Notes: generated from the sequence alone by a model not told the origin. Shown: positions 37,506-47,500, numbered from the stretch's first letter. The stretch is DNA of 64,000 bases from Brevibacterium zhoupengii (GCF_021117425.1 NZ_CP088298.1:1364001-1428000), one strand, 5' to 3'. A program made the numbers and translations.

Positions 37506-40500
37506 TTAGACCTCGCGGTCTGGTCCGGACTGATCGTGTGGTGGGGTGTCGGGTCGATGGTGTTGTGGTGACGGAGAAACGATTGTCGAAGGCGAATCTT
37601 CAATTGCCGCATAGGTAGCAGCCATGATCGGGACGTCCGGTTCGATTGGTTCAATATCCGGGGTCGGACTTTCTGGGTGTTTTTGCTCGGACGGAATGCC
37701 GGGGTGCTCAGCCATGACGGTTTGCATTCGATCCCAGTACGGTCGTAGATAGTCGTGTTGTGGTGGTTCGGTTCCCAGAGGAGTCTCTGCCTCGGTTTGG
37801 TTTGAGACTCCTCTCCAGACGATTACAGCGTTGACCACTTCATCACGGTGGGGGTGCTGTGCGTATTGCTCGCGGAGGGTGGCGAACCATTCAGGTGGAT
37901 TCTTCGCGAGGACCGCTCGACGGGCGGCGACCCGGTCGTCGAGAGCAGACATGGATTGGTCCCATAGGCGGGATTGTTCGTCCGTGGCAGTGTCTGTGGC
38001 CGCGATCATGCGACCTGAACCGGTGACGGGTGACTCGGCAGTCTTTTCGCACCGGTCGATGATCGTCTCCGCAGTATCAGTCTGTAGCAGCTCACCGCGG
38101 AAGTTCTGAGCTGGGTCGACGCTGATGAGTCGTTGCCACTGCTCGTCGGTGCGGATCTTCCGTTGCTGTTTGGTATCAGCCTGCGTGTTCAGCCAGTCTT
38201 GGGTGCGAGTGACTTTCGCCGACCAACTGAGGTAGGTGAGTTCGTGGCAGATTCGCCCGACGTCGTTGGCCCATCCAAGCTCAGCGTCCTGAACTTCGTG
38301 CGCAGACTTCTCTGCCGTTGATCGAGCGACGACGGCCTTGATGTAGTAACTGGGATCGTCGATGACTTCGCCCTTGTCGTCGAGGGCGCTGGCCGTGATG
38401 ACTGTCTTCCAATCCTCGGGTGTTGGGTTCTCGGGGTCGTCGATGTCGACGTAGGCGTGGTTGCCGTGTTTACCTCTGGTCATGGCCACATAGAACAGCT
38501 CGCGTGACAGTTTCGGAGTCACGACTGCGTGGCCAGTGTCCACAGTCACGCCTTGTGACCGGTGGGCGGTGGTGGCGTATCCGAGTTCGACGGAGGAGGC
38601 GAGGTAGTCGGCATCGAGGATGATCGTGGGCGCGGGTCCATCTTCGTCTGACTGGACCTGGGCCTCGACGCTGCCGTCAGGGCGGATCTCTGTGATGGTC
38701 ATGCGGGTGCCGTTGGCGACGAAAGCTCCCGTCGAGTCTCGGATACTCCGGTCGTTGCGGCGTGCGAGAGTGAGGTCGCCGATCCCGGCTTGCACATCAG
38801 CACGGAGTGATACTTGGTTCGTGATGTCAACGATGCCGGCCGCGACGAGGTCCGTGTGTGCGCGTTCGTTGAGGGCGGCCACGGTCTCGTTATGGGAGGC
38901 AATGAGAATCGAGGACAAACCTGCGTCTCGATCGGTCTTCCACGCGGTGTAGGCGGTATTAGCGGCTTCTGCGTCGGGGTCGCCGTGGATGCGTCCGTTC
39001 TTGGCATACTCGTCGACGACGGCCATGTCGTTGTCGACGTCACCTGAGCGGAGCTTGAGGGACGCGGCTTTCTCCCATTCGTTCTTGAACCGCCAGATCG
39101 TATTCAGCGTGTTGTGGTCGAGGTGGCGTTCGACGTGACCGAGGAACCCTCCGGCGTCGACGGCCTCGAGCTGGGCGGGGTCACCGACGATGAGGAGCTT
39201 GGCCCCTGCGGTTTCGGCTTGCCGTGAGAGTTCGGCCATGTTCGTGGTCGAGACCATCGAGGCTTCGTCGATGATGATGAGCTGGTTGGGATGGAACTGG
39301 TATTGGGCTTGCGTCGCGTGGTCGTCGGCGAGCTTCGCCTGGAGTGCTTCACGTTGCTTGATGAGCTTGGGTCGGTTCCTTGGGGTGGTGTTCGCCAGCT
39401 TCTCATCGAGGGCGGCCAGTCGTGCTTCATGGTTGATGACTCGTTCGGCTCTGCGAGCGGCACCCTCACCGACGGACTCGAACAACCATTTGGCGACGTT
39501 GTCGGTGTCGACGCCGATTTCATCGCCGAGGACTCCTGCAGCCACCGCCGATGGTGCGAGGCCGATGACGGACTGGTTGCCGTGGACGGAATGCCAGGTG
39601 TCGGTGATCGCTCCCATCGTGGTGGATTTACCGGTGCCTGCGGGACCGATAATTGCCGAGATCCCTGCGTCTGAGGACAGGACGTGTTTGGAGGCTTCCA
39701 TCTGGTCGGGGCTGAGAGCATGTCCGTCGTCGGTGCGCCAGTTCTCAAGGACCTCCTCATGGTCAGGGTGACCGGTCAGGCTTGGTGCACCGGTCGCGGT
39801 CACGCGATTGATGAGGTGTTCTTCGTCGGTCATCACCTGCTCGGTGGTGTAGATACCGGAGTGGTGTTGGTGGTCAAAGACTGACCGGTCACGGAGATTG
39901 ACCGTGCCGTCCGGGCCTTCAGGAGCACGTGACCGGTCAGGTGTCAGCGACACAGCCTTTTCGAGGGCCGCGGTCACGACCTGGTCGACCAGAGCGTGCC
40001 GGTCATCGGCGGTCGGACACCGGACAAGGCGGAGGACACGTTCGGCGGAGGCGCGAACGTTGGCGCGAGAGAACGTGGTCCGGCGCAGGGACGAGTCCGT
40101 GAGCGTCCATTGACTGATCTGCTCGATGATGTCCGGGGTGACCATGTCGGCGGTCACGGTCCGGACATGGTGACCGACCGCGCTGCGGACAACCGTGTCC
40201 GGGTTGAGTCCGGCCTGGTAAGTGCGCTGGCGCCACCACTGCATCTTCTCGGGCAGAGTCGTGCGCTCCACGGTCTCTTTGTTCGGGCGGTTCTCCAGCG
40301 TGGCCTGCTGGCGCATGATCAGGATCTCGCGCGCGGTTGGAGAACGTCCATAAGTGTCTTCGTAAGCAGCGACGAGTTCATTCTTGCGTGCCTCGATACT
40401 GATTGAGCGGCTGGAGAATTCCTCGATGAGGTGGTCGGGGATCCCGGCGAGCTCCACACGGTGGGTGGGTTCGTACCCGACAGCGGTCTGATCTTCTGAT

Positions 40501-41279
40501 GCTGTCTCGATGAGTTTCTGCACATCAATATCGACGTCGCCGCGTGACTCGGCGATCGTGCCGACGTCGGCGGCGAGGCGATCGAAGATCAGCGAGTTAT
40601 ACATCTCCGAGATCGCGACTACGTGACGGTGCAGCGTGTAGGAATCAAGAGTCACCCATTGTCCATCCGAGGTCCGCCGGACGCGGTTGGCGATCACCAG
40701 GTGGGTATGCAGTTGTGGGTCACCGGCCCGGGAGTCCCAGTGGTCGAAGGCTGAGGCGATCACACCGCCGACGGCAACGTGTGCAACACCGCCATGACCG
40801 GCCCTTGATTGGACCACGTTGGACTCGACCCACGCCAGTGACTCCTCGAGGGCCTGGCGGTGCGCTGCCTGGAGTCGACCTTGGAGTTCGGGACCGGCCA
40901 GTGCCCAGAGCGCGGACACGGACTTCGGGGGAGAGAACGTCAGGTCGAATCCAGCCACACCGTCACGTTCCTTCTTCGTCGGTCGACCGGCAGGAGTGAC
41001 CGCTCCGTCAGGAGCCGTCTGAGTCTTCATGAGCGGTCGCCCGATCGGCTGCTTTGTGACCGGGTCTTCTTGGCGTTCGTAGATTGACCGGGCCTGGGCC
41101 TCGGTCACAACCTGTCCACGATGCAGGCCCGTCAGCCCGTCCAGGCCAGTCCCGAGCCAGGTGCCGGGAGGGGCTTTGGTCTCGGTGTAGTAGGCGGTCA
41201 AGTCATGGGACTGACCGTCCCCGGTCGCAGCGTGCTCGAGGTAATAGTTGATGGACATCTTCGAGATGGACACGGTCAC
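37506..41279 (-). CDS. MobF (TrwC/TraA-type) conjugative relaxase-helicase
   Basis: 1257 residues. The N-terminal 300 residues are a TrwC relaxase: a Tyr pair in INYYLEH near the start, DLTFSPPKSVSALW, and the metal-binding His motif DPQLHTHLVIAN near 188. A RecD-like helicase follows: Walker A GPAGTGKST near 544, Walker B LIIIDEASMVS near 665, GDPAQLEAV, the TTAHRSQG motif and FYVAMTRGKHGN. It nicks at oriT and unwinds the transferred strand. GTG at 41279 has an AAAGGAG site at correct spacing. The C-terminal 300 residues are charged and not assigned. Its DNA contains several TGACCGGTCA palindromes. Confidence 0.93.
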   Translation of the reverse strand: MTVSISKMSINYYLEHAATGDGQSHDLTAYYTETKAPPGTWLGTGLDGLTGLHRGQVVTEAQARSIYERQEDPVTKQPIGRPLMKTQTAPDGAVTPAGRPTKKERDGVAGFDLTFSPPKSVSALWALAGPELQGRLQAAHRQALEESLAWVESNVVQSRAGHGGVAHVAVGGVIASAFDHWDSRAGDPQLHTHLVIANRVRRTSDGQWVTLDSYTLHRHVVAISEMYNSLIFDRLAADVGTIAESRGDVDIDVQKLIETASEDQTAVGYEPTHRVELAGIPDHLIEEFSSRSISIEARKNELVAAYEDTYGRSPTAREILIMRQQATLENRPNKETVERTTLPEKMQWWRQRTYQAGLNPDTVVRSAVGHHVRTVTADMVTPDIIEQISQWTLTDSSLRRTTFSRANVRASAERVLRLVRCPTADDRHALVDQVVTAALEKAVSLTPDRSRAPEGPDGTVNLRDRSVFDHQHHSGIYTTEQVMTDEEHLINRVTATGAPSLTGHPDHEEVLENWRTDDGHALSPDQMEASKHVLSSDAGISAIIGPAGTGKSTTMGAITDTWHSVHGNQSVIGLAPSAVAAGVLGDEIGVDTDNVAKWLFESVGEGAARRAERVINHEARLAALDEKLANTTPRNRPKLIKQREALQAKLADDHATQAQYQFHPNQLIIIDEASMVSTTNMAELSRQAETAGAKLLIVGDPAQLEAVDAGGFLGHVERHLDHNTLNTIWRFKNEWEKAASLKLRSGDVDNDMAVVDEYAKNGRIHGDPDAEAANTAYTAWKTDRDAGLSSILIASHNETVAALNERAHTDLVAAGIVDITNQVSLRADVQAGIGDLTLARRNDRSIRDSTGAFVANGTRMTITEIRPDGSVEAQVQSDEDGPAPTIILDADYLASSVELGYATTAHRSQGVTVDTGHAVVTPKLSRELFYVAMTRGKHGNHAYVDIDDPENPTPEDWKTVITASALDDKGEVIDDPSYYIKAVVARSTAEKSAHEVQDAELGWANDVGRICHELTYLSWSAKVTRTQDWLNTQADTKQQRKIRTDEQWQRLISVDPAQNFRGELLQTDTAETIIDRCEKTAESPVTGSGRMIAATDTATDEQSRLWDQSMSALDDRVAARRAVLAKNPPEWFATLREQYAQHPHRDEVVNAVIVWRGVSNQTEAETPLGTEPPQHDYLRPYWDRMQTVMAEHPGIPSEQKHPESPTPDIEPIEPDVPIMAATYAAIEDSPSTIVSPSPQHHRPDTPPHDQSGPDREV

Positions 41280-41297
41280 AGGGAAACTCCTTTCAGA

Positions 41298-41456
41298 GTG
41301 ACCGGGTGGCCGGTCAGGGGATAGGACTGTCCGGTCGCCCGGTCACGGACAGCGCCGGACACAGCGGTCGATCGAGGGTCGGTCACTGGCCGGTCATGAC
41401 CGGTAGGCACTGCTTGACCGGTCATTGACCGGCCTTCAAGAGGCGGTCACGACCGG
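41298..41456. repeat. Dense GACCGGTCA repeat field, candidate oriT/accessory binding site
   Basis: The 142-base gap between the coiled-coil gene and the relaxase is packed with CCGGTCA/TGACCGG half-sites in both orientations. It includes a perfect TGACCGGTCA at 41415-41424 and a GGTCATGACC dyad at 41392-41401. Further perfect copies lie at 39769-39778, 39882-39891 and 39930-39939 within the relaxase gene, with near copies to 41778. Position directly upstream of a MobF gene suits an origin of transfer or its accessory-protein sites; no nic site was identified. Confidence 0.5.
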
Positions 41457-42165
41457 CCTTCCACTTCGCCCATGACCGGACAATCTCGCGGTCACCGGGG
41501 GAGAGCTGACCGGCCGGGACAGAGTTGGCCAGACGTCCGGCCAGGGTGTCCCAGGCGTCAATGACCGGTCGGAGCTTCTGCCGGTCACGGGACATTTCGT
41601 TGACTCTCCTGACCGCCTTGTTGTAGTCGGTCACCAAGGACTCGAACCTCTCGCTCAGCTCGGAGTATTGACCGGACAATGCCCGATGTCGGTCAGTGGC
41701 CGTGGCCATCCGCTTCTCCAGGTCGACGATCTGCTGGGCGGCGATCTCGAGGTCGGACCGGTCAACGTGACCGGTCGTGGCTGCAGCCAGATCGGCTGTG
41801 ACCGAGGCCAGCCGGTCACGGGTGGCCACGAGGTTCTTCACCCTCGCGGTGATTGCCCGTTGCGCATGAGCTTGCTGCTGGCGTTCCCGCTTCCGCGCCT
41901 TCGCCTCCTGGCGACGTAGCTGGGTGCGTTCGGCCTCGATGGTCTTACGAGCGTTCGCCAGATGCGATTCGAGGTCCCGAGACTTCATTCGCGATTCGTT
42001 GAGAATGCGCTGGAGTCGAGCGATCTCGGTTTCACGCTCGGACTTGCGTGCCCGTCTCTTCTTCGCCCGTTCTCGGCAACGGTCGGAGCAATAACTGCGA
42101 TTCCATGCCGCTTCCGGTGGCAGTGCAGAAGGGCACTCAGCGCAGTAATTCAGGTCAACACTCAT
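41422..42165 (-). CDS. Zinc-finger coiled-coil protein, probable mobilisation accessory
   Basis: 247 residues. A short N-terminal four-Cys cluster (CAEC at 8-11, CSDRC at 26-30) is followed by a basic stretch and about 170 residues of heptad-rich coiled coil. No enzyme motifs. It is immediately upstream of the relaxase and co-directional, which is where relaxosome helpers are found. DNA binding through the Cys cluster/basic region is inference. The gene's own DNA carries many CCGGTCA motifs. Confidence 0.7.
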   Translation of the reverse strand: MSVDLNYCAECPSALPPEAAWNRSYCSDRCRERAKKRRARKSERETEIARLQRILNESRMKSRDLESHLANARKTIEAERTQLRRQEAKARKRERQQQAHAQRAITARVKNLVATRDRLASVTADLAAATTGHVDRSDLEIAAQQIVDLEKRMATATDRHRALSGQYSELSERFESLVTDYNKAVRRVNEMSRDRQKLRPVIDAWDTLAGRLANSVPAGQLSPGDREIVRSWAKWKAGRDRLLKAGQ

Positions 42166-43047
42166 GTCTTCTATTCAGGAAAGAACGTCCTCGCCGTTTG
42201 TCGCCTGGGGACGGATTTGTCCCCGGTATGCACCTTGGTGCCAGACGTGTGTAGATTTTTGGGTTGGCTTTGCTCGTTGGAGAAATGCACTTCTCCTTGA
42301 GGTTGTGCGGCTTGGTCGTGGGTTTGTCCTATTGAGTACTGGAGTTCTCTTCAGCGTTGGGGGATCTATCTGAGGTATCTACTTCGAGGTGTTCGATCTG
42401 CGCTGTGAGTGAAGGTGGTGGAATACCTTCTTGTCCGAGAACACAAAAAAGAGGGTCGTGGACGTAACCGGCGCCAGCGGTGAAGAATAGAACGTAGAAA
42501 CGGATCTGTAGTTCAGTGTGGACGATTGAGTCTGGGGCCTTCTAGGCGCTGCTCGCTCATGCTGGTGGAGAGTACATTCGCTTCCACCTCACTATCGAGG
42601 GTCTTCCCCTGCCGTCGCGAGTCACCGCCTAGCGGCTGTGCAATAGCTCGTCAGGGATCCGTCTATGTTTGTCAGACGGGGCTGACAGGCTGCGCGGTGG
42701 GACCGCCAGTTCTCCGAAAATTCCTGAGTTGAGGAATGGTTGAAATTCCATCGACGATCACAAGAACCGTTGTCGACGGAACTCCGCCCAACGGGTCTCC
42801 GGCTGCGGTGATGGGGCTAATGATCCAGGTCTACAACACGGCGGACTTCACCGACCCCATCGTGCTCAATTCTCTCGCAAGAATGGCACGTGTCTCGGGT
42901 TACGGCAGCATTGGCCGCGGCCTTTGGTGCGCTACTTGGCCTCTCGTTCCTCACACCCCGCCGCTTGGCGGTATTGTTCGTCTGAGTTTGATTCGACTCT
43001 GTGGCAGGCGGTGTTGCAGTTATTCTTAGTGGACTGGAGCTTAATTT
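42166..43047. other. 0.9-kb stretch without a recognisable gene
   Basis: No convincing gene. A GGGGAC/GTCCCC hairpin near 42207-42225 lies in the leader of the leftward coiled-coil gene. A rightward 97-residue frame at 42736 has no motif or ribosome site. Confidence 0.4.
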
Positions 43048-44640
43048 ATGAATCAACATCTCGACCTGTTGGACACCGACGAGTATACGGAGGCGATTGC
43101 TCAAGGTCGAAGAGGGTTCGCACAATCCGCTATCATTCTGGCCATTGCAGTGGTGCTGTTTGGAATGGCGGTGGTACTTGCCGTCGGCATGCCGAGACTG
43201 GAAGAACCTGACTTCATCGAGCTTATTGCGTCCGGAATCGAGGTGCTCCAAGGCATCGTTCCAGACGAGAGAGTGGTTCCGATAGTTGGAGTCCTAGCTA
43301 CGGTATGCATCGCTCACGCCGTTTCCATACGTTCGACGCCGGCGGAGGTGAGAAGATTTCAGGAGATTTCTACCTCTGATCGTGGCAAGCTGAAGGATGC
43401 TGTGCGGCGTGCCTCCCAACTGCAGTCATCCCTTCTCGCTTCTACTATGTTCAGTGTGCTCGGAGCGGCCCTCGCCGCACTCCTGACGGTTATCGTTGCA
43501 CTCAACGGAGACGGCGCTGTCGCTGCTGTGACGGGGTTTCTAGCGCTTTTCCTATTCTTCGAGCTTGTTCGATTGCAACAGGCGACAAGCGAACTCGACG
43601 AATTCAAGAAAAACGTTTCCAGTAAGGACCGCGCTACGTTCCGTCGAGCATTCGCTGCCGCGGATGGACACTTTTGGCGATCAATCGTGTGGTACTCGGT
43701 GTACTTGCTCACAATCATTGTTCCAGTGGTTGTCGCAGCTGAAGAGGGATTCACTAGGATGGCCGTGAAAATCGCGGTGGTATCCATCATCACGTGGAGT
43801 CTCGGTCTATCTGCAGCGACTGCATATGTGAGGGGGAGTGTCGGAGTGTCCGTCAGCAGCCGATTGGCTGCTCGGCTTCTGAGCGTAGTCCTGTTTTTCG
43901 TTGTATGGATGATGACGGTTCAGATCGCGATTGAATATATGAGTGATGCGTCAGTGAGTTCCTGGGCCGTGGTCAACACCTACTTTGTCGCATTCGTCGT
44001 CACGCTCGTGTGGTCCTTCCTGCGAATCTGGGGCGAGTCGGGGTGGTTATTCTTTCGCTGGTTCGGAGCGCAACACTCGGCAATTGTCCGGACTGCTGGC
44101 AAGGTCAGCTTGGATGGACTCAGCTGGGCAAAGCGCCCAAAGAACGTAAGTTGGATAGCGTTGGCAGGCGGGGTTGTGATTGTGGCCCCACCAATAGTTT
44201 TCGCCATCGCTGCATCGTCCGAGTCAATTGCCTGGTATCCATTGATCCTCATCATCTTGTCAGTGACGATCTCCGCAACTGCGCGCTGGAGTGTGGATAT
44301 CGAGCGACTCGGCAAATTCACAGTCGCTGTTCTGATTGTCATCGCTACCGGTTGGAGGGGGCTCGAGACGATTGATACTGACGACGTTCTCGCCATCGTC
44401 ACTCTTGTCGTTAGCATAATGGTGGCTGTTGGGGTGGTGATCGCGACCGTGTGGGACCGTCGACGAAGGTTCGCGTTTACGCGACCGATGCTGACGATTT
44501 TAGATCTCGACTTCGCTCGGCGATTCCGACAAGATATCGCTGAGTTGGGTTACCCGTCGATTGGGGTTCGTCAAAGTCCGCTCCGACAGGGTACTCGGCT
44601 ACTTTCGGCCCGGTCTTCTGTATCTGAGGCGACTGATTGA
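43048..44640 (+). CDS. Polytopic membrane protein of unknown function (about 12 TM)
   Basis: 530 residues with roughly 12 hydrophobic helices arranged in three groups, separated by a charged cytoplasmic loop near 95-125 and another near 330-365. No transporter, permease or enzyme motif was recognised. The C-terminal 60 residues are basic and soluble. A GGAG lies 11 bases before the ATG. It is the only rightward gene in the backbone half of the element and stands alone between the relaxase block and the AbiE pair, a common location for exclusion or defence genes, but nothing in the sequence proves that. Confidence 0.7.
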   Translation: MNQHLDLLDTDEYTEAIAQGRRGFAQSAIILAIAVVLFGMAVVLAVGMPRLEEPDFIELIASGIEVLQGIVPDERVVPIVGVLATVCIAHAVSIRSTPAEVRRFQEISTSDRGKLKDAVRRASQLQSSLLASTMFSVLGAALAALLTVIVALNGDGAVAAVTGFLALFLFFELVRLQQATSELDEFKKNVSSKDRATFRRAFAAADGHFWRSIVWYSVYLLTIIVPVVVAAEEGFTRMAVKIAVVSIITWSLGLSAATAYVRGSVGVSVSSRLAARLLSVVLFFVVWMMTVQIAIEYMSDASVSSWAVVNTYFVAFVVTLVWSFLRIWGESGWLFFRWFGAQHSAIVRTAGKVSLDGLSWAKRPKNVSWIALAGGVVIVAPPIVFAIAASSESIAWYPLILIILSVTISATARWSVDIERLGKFTVAVLIVIATGWRGLETIDTDDVLAIVTLVVSIMVAVGVVIATVWDRRRRFAFTRPMLTILDLDFARRFRQDIAELGYPSIGVRQSPLRQGTRLLSARSSVSEATD

Positions 44641-45156
44641 AGGCAAGCCGAAGGTCAGACTGATATGGATATTCGTCGCTGTTTGAAACAGTATCTTGCG
44701 CGCCAGATCTATCGGATTCTCAACGCCACTCCAGGTCTGAAAGCCCTGGTTGACAGGCATAGAAGGACCCCTAGGGTGCCGCAGCTTGTCACATATGGCA
44801 GTCACAGACGAATCTTCCTCTAGCCCCTGCTTGAGAGGGTGGTTGTGTGTACTCGCCTTTGCCAACCTTTCGGGCAACTATCGGGCCGGAGTCGGGGATC
44901 CTTGCCAAGGGCAAAGCCGAGAACGACGTCCAGTGATCTAGACATGACGGTGAGAATTCCTGGAGCTCCAAATTCGGATGACACGCAGGGCACCCAATTC
45001 GGAGGCCGCGAACCTCGGTCACGAAGTGCAGAACGCAACCACGCCGCCCGGTGCGGTAGGGTTTTATCGTCACAGGCCCGCCGGTGGCTGACTGTCGTGT
45101 CCGGCCTTACTAAACGACCGCACCAACCAGGGTGCCGCAGCTGGTATCGAGGAATG
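44641..45156. other. Non-coding stretch between convergent membrane-protein and AbiEii genes
   Basis: No gene supported. Frames here are short and lack motifs. Both flanking genes end in it. Confidence 0.4.
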
Positions 45157-46170
45157 TCAGTTAACCTCAAGGGCACCCGTACTCGGCTCTTCCCTCGTCG
45201 GTTGCAAGGTGATTGTTCCGGTCTCGTGTACCGGCTGGTGGATGGTCGGAGATCCGGCCGTCCACCCTGTCTCGGGTTTCCAAGTCAGATCGGTATGGCC
45301 ATTCGCTTGTAGAGCTGGATCGACGAGCTTACGCACAAGAGCCGTGGCGCCGTCGAAGTCATGGAAGGCCCCGATGGCCGGAATTTGTCTAGCTTCCTGG
45401 GTGTAGTCGGCTCTCCATTGCTTTGGAGGGGTGAACGTTGTGCGCTCATCACGGTAGTGATGCTGCGCGTTCAGAGCCGTCCTGAGCTTGCCGATACTGA
45501 CTGTTTGGGTTCGAGCGATGACGACCAGATCGAGAAGATCTTTCACTCGTGTGCTGTAACGGTCCGGCCCGTAGGACTGCATGGTGGCGGTGACCTTATC
45601 AGCGATTTGGTCTGACACGGGGTAGAGCCGGTATGGCGATGTGGGGAGGCCACGTTTGGGCAGAATCCGATTCCTGGGGTTGAACACCTCGATTCCGCCA
45701 ATGGGGGCCGGCTCAACGGTCATATCGACGGGAATGCGGATCAGCGGCTTCTGCGTTTGCGCCTCGTGCATCCGGTAGAAGAGTCGTCGGCCAGTGACTC
45801 CAGGGTGGAGCGTGCCGTCAATGGTGTCTGTGCTCGATTCGAGCCTGAAGGTGACGTGGTCGCCGATGTCGCGGGAGACCAAAGCAGTGAGTGCCTTTAC
45901 CGCCTCATCGACGTCGCCTACTGATGTGGCGACGTCGATGTCTTTCGTCGTTCGCGTATCGGGGACTCGTGAGAGCATTCCTGTGCCGCCTTTGAGTACC
46001 CAATCGGTTCGGTCCGGGTTAGTGAAGACGCGGCAGAGGAATCGATCAAGGTAGACCATTTTCATGAGATCGCTTTGATCCTGTCCGGTCACTTGCGATT
46101 GCGCCTTCGCGGATGAGCTCAGCGCGGTATTGAGTGCTTTCCAGTTCGGGTAGGAGTGGTCGTTACTCAT
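45157..46170 (-). CDS. abiEii: AbiEii-type nucleotidyltransferase toxin
   Basis: 337 residues. The nucleotidyltransferase core is visible: WVLKGGTGMLSRV near 55-68 and TRTTKDIDVA near 71-80 (two metal-binding Asp), then PVDMTVEP and a DLLDLVVIA helix. In AbiE systems this enzyme stops growth by nucleotidyl addition (tRNA in studied relatives) and blocks phage. It overlaps the antitoxin stop by four bases, the standard antitoxin-then-toxin order. The C-terminal 60 residues are longer than in minimal members. Confidence 0.87.
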   Translation of the reverse strand: MSNDHSYPNWKALNTALSSSAKAQSQVTGQDQSDLMKMVYLDRFLCRVFTNPDRTDWVLKGGTGMLSRVPDTRTTKDIDVATSVGDVDEAVKALTALVSRDIGDHVTFRLESSTDTIDGTLHPGVTGRRLFYRMHEAQTQKPLIRIPVDMTVEPAPIGGIEVFNPRNRILPKRGLPTSPYRLYPVSDQIADKVTATMQSYGPDRYSTRVKDLLDLVVIARTQTVSIGKLRTALNAQHHYRDERTTFTPPKQWRADYTQEARQIPAIGAFHDFDGATALVRKLVDPALQANGHTDLTWKPETGWTAGSPTIHQPVHETGTITLQPTREEPSTGALEVN

Positions 46171-46808
46171 GCGGCGGCCTTACGCGGGGTGATCAAGTCG
46201 AGCACGGCGGATCCGTCGTTGGCCGCGAGGCCGTACCGTGTTGCGAAGGGGCGAAGCAGTGCCTCAAGGCGATCGGGTCGTGTGATGGTTCCTGCTCGGA
46301 GCGCGTCGGCGTATGCATCGGCAATCAGGGAGACGTCGGTGTGAGTGAGGAAGAGATCGGCCAGGGTGGCTTCAATCGTCAGAACCGGAATTGAGTCAAC
46401 ATAGTCGACATCGATCGGTTCGACGGCCCGTTTCCGCAGTCGCACGTCATCGATCCGGGTGAACCGGCGGCCAGTAACGATGAAGGCAAAGCCGCGAGCC
46501 CAGAAGTCACCGATCTCATGGAGTTCAGCGGCATTCTCTCCCGCCACGATGACCGGAGGTACACCGTCGCTTCCGTGGCGGTCGCCCTGGCTAACTGCGA
46601 GCCAGCGCCAGAATGTTGGATCGGAGAGCTGCCCAGGGGCTGCTTCGAATCGGTAGATTCCATGTTCGACTCGTTCCAGGATCCCGGCATCGGCCATTGA
46701 CTTCAGCTGCGTGTTTGACACCCCAACGGCGTGAGCCTGCCGAGAGGTCACGAACCCGTTGTAGTCGTAGGCCACGGGACTGAGCGCGGCAACCACGTGA
46801 TAACTCAT
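46167..46808 (-). CDS. abiEi: AbiEi-type antitoxin/transcription regulator
   Basis: 213 residues. An N-terminal winged-helix domain (FVTSRQAHAVGVSNTQLKSM, then LERVEHGIYRF) matches the AbiEi antitoxin family, followed by the C-terminal antitoxin domain (VLTIEATLADLFL). It binds its own promoter and neutralises the toxin encoded next. First gene of the two-gene operon. Confidence 0.85.
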   Translation of the reverse strand: MSYHVVAALSPVAYDYNGFVTSRQAHAVGVSNTQLKSMADAGILERVEHGIYRFEAAPGQLSDPTFWRWLAVSQGDRHGSDGVPPVIVAGENAAELHEIGDFWARGFAFIVTGRRFTRIDDVRLRKRAVEPIDVDYVDSIPVLTIEATLADLFLTHTDVSLIADAYADALRAGTITRPDRLEALLRPFATRYGLAANDGSAVLDLITPRKAAA

Positions 46809-46942
46809 GACATCAATAATATCAGCCAGAAGCAGTAATGATGTCGAAACGGGTGCTGGTGACCATTATCGAGAGTGATCTGGCGTGATCAGGACACTCT
46901 GCGGATAGCGCCTGGTGCCTCTACCTCAAAGATGCCTCGCGG

Positions 46943-47431
46943 TTACAGTCGCTGAAGGCTTTGCTCGATCGCTGCCGCATCGGTGCTGTCGTCGACGATG
47001 ACGTTGGCGATGAGCTGTCCCACTACCGTCTGTGTGGAGGTCTGCGCGCGGCCAGCGAGGTCCGCGAAAGTCTCCGTGATCAACTCGTGCGTGGCGGAGA
47101 TGCGAGACCGCCCTGGCAGGGGCAAAGAAGGGTCGAGTGAGAAGAGTGCCAGTGTGCGGAAGAGGTGTCGGTCATCGGTCAGCAGTAGTGTCCCGTACTC
47201 ATCTTCGGTGAGGCGTGAAGCGCGAGCGTGTTCGGATTTCTCGGATATTCGGGTGTGGATCCTGGACGCGATGCCAGTGACGAGGTCATTCCGTGTGCTA
47301 TAGCAGTTCGAGGTCGAACCCACCGGAAGACCTGCGAAGTCATCGACGGCTCGGTGTGTGAGGCCCCTGAGTCCTGCGGTAGCGACGACTCCGATCGCGG
47401 TATCGGCTACCAGAATGCGGCGTGAAATCAC
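46943..47431 (-). CDS. Small TetR-family regulator
   Basis: 162 residues. HTH at residues 8-50 (GLRGLTHRAVDDFAGLPVGS, then NCYSTRNDLVTGI), in the style of short TetR repressors of efflux or element-maintenance genes. The start is GTG at 47431. It is shorter than the family norm (about 190). It lies alone between the AbiE pair and the conjugation block; a target could not be identified. Confidence 0.72.
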   Translation of the reverse strand: MISRRILVADTAIGVVATAGLRGLTHRAVDDFAGLPVGSTSNCYSTRNDLVTGIASRIHTRISEKSEHARASRLTEDEYGTLLLTDDRHLFRTLALFSLDPSLPLPGRSRISATHELITETFADLAGRAQTSTQTVVGQLIANVIVDDSTDAAAIEQSLQRL

Positions 47432-47500
47432 AGTTGTGCTCTCTGCTCGTGAAAGGGTGATGTCTCCGACTATAGTGACTGGCCACCTACGGTTGAGAGG

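Noticed and set aside
41298..41456. CRISPR-like array
   Set aside because: Repeats are short, in both orientations and irregularly spaced, partly inside genes; no cas genes.
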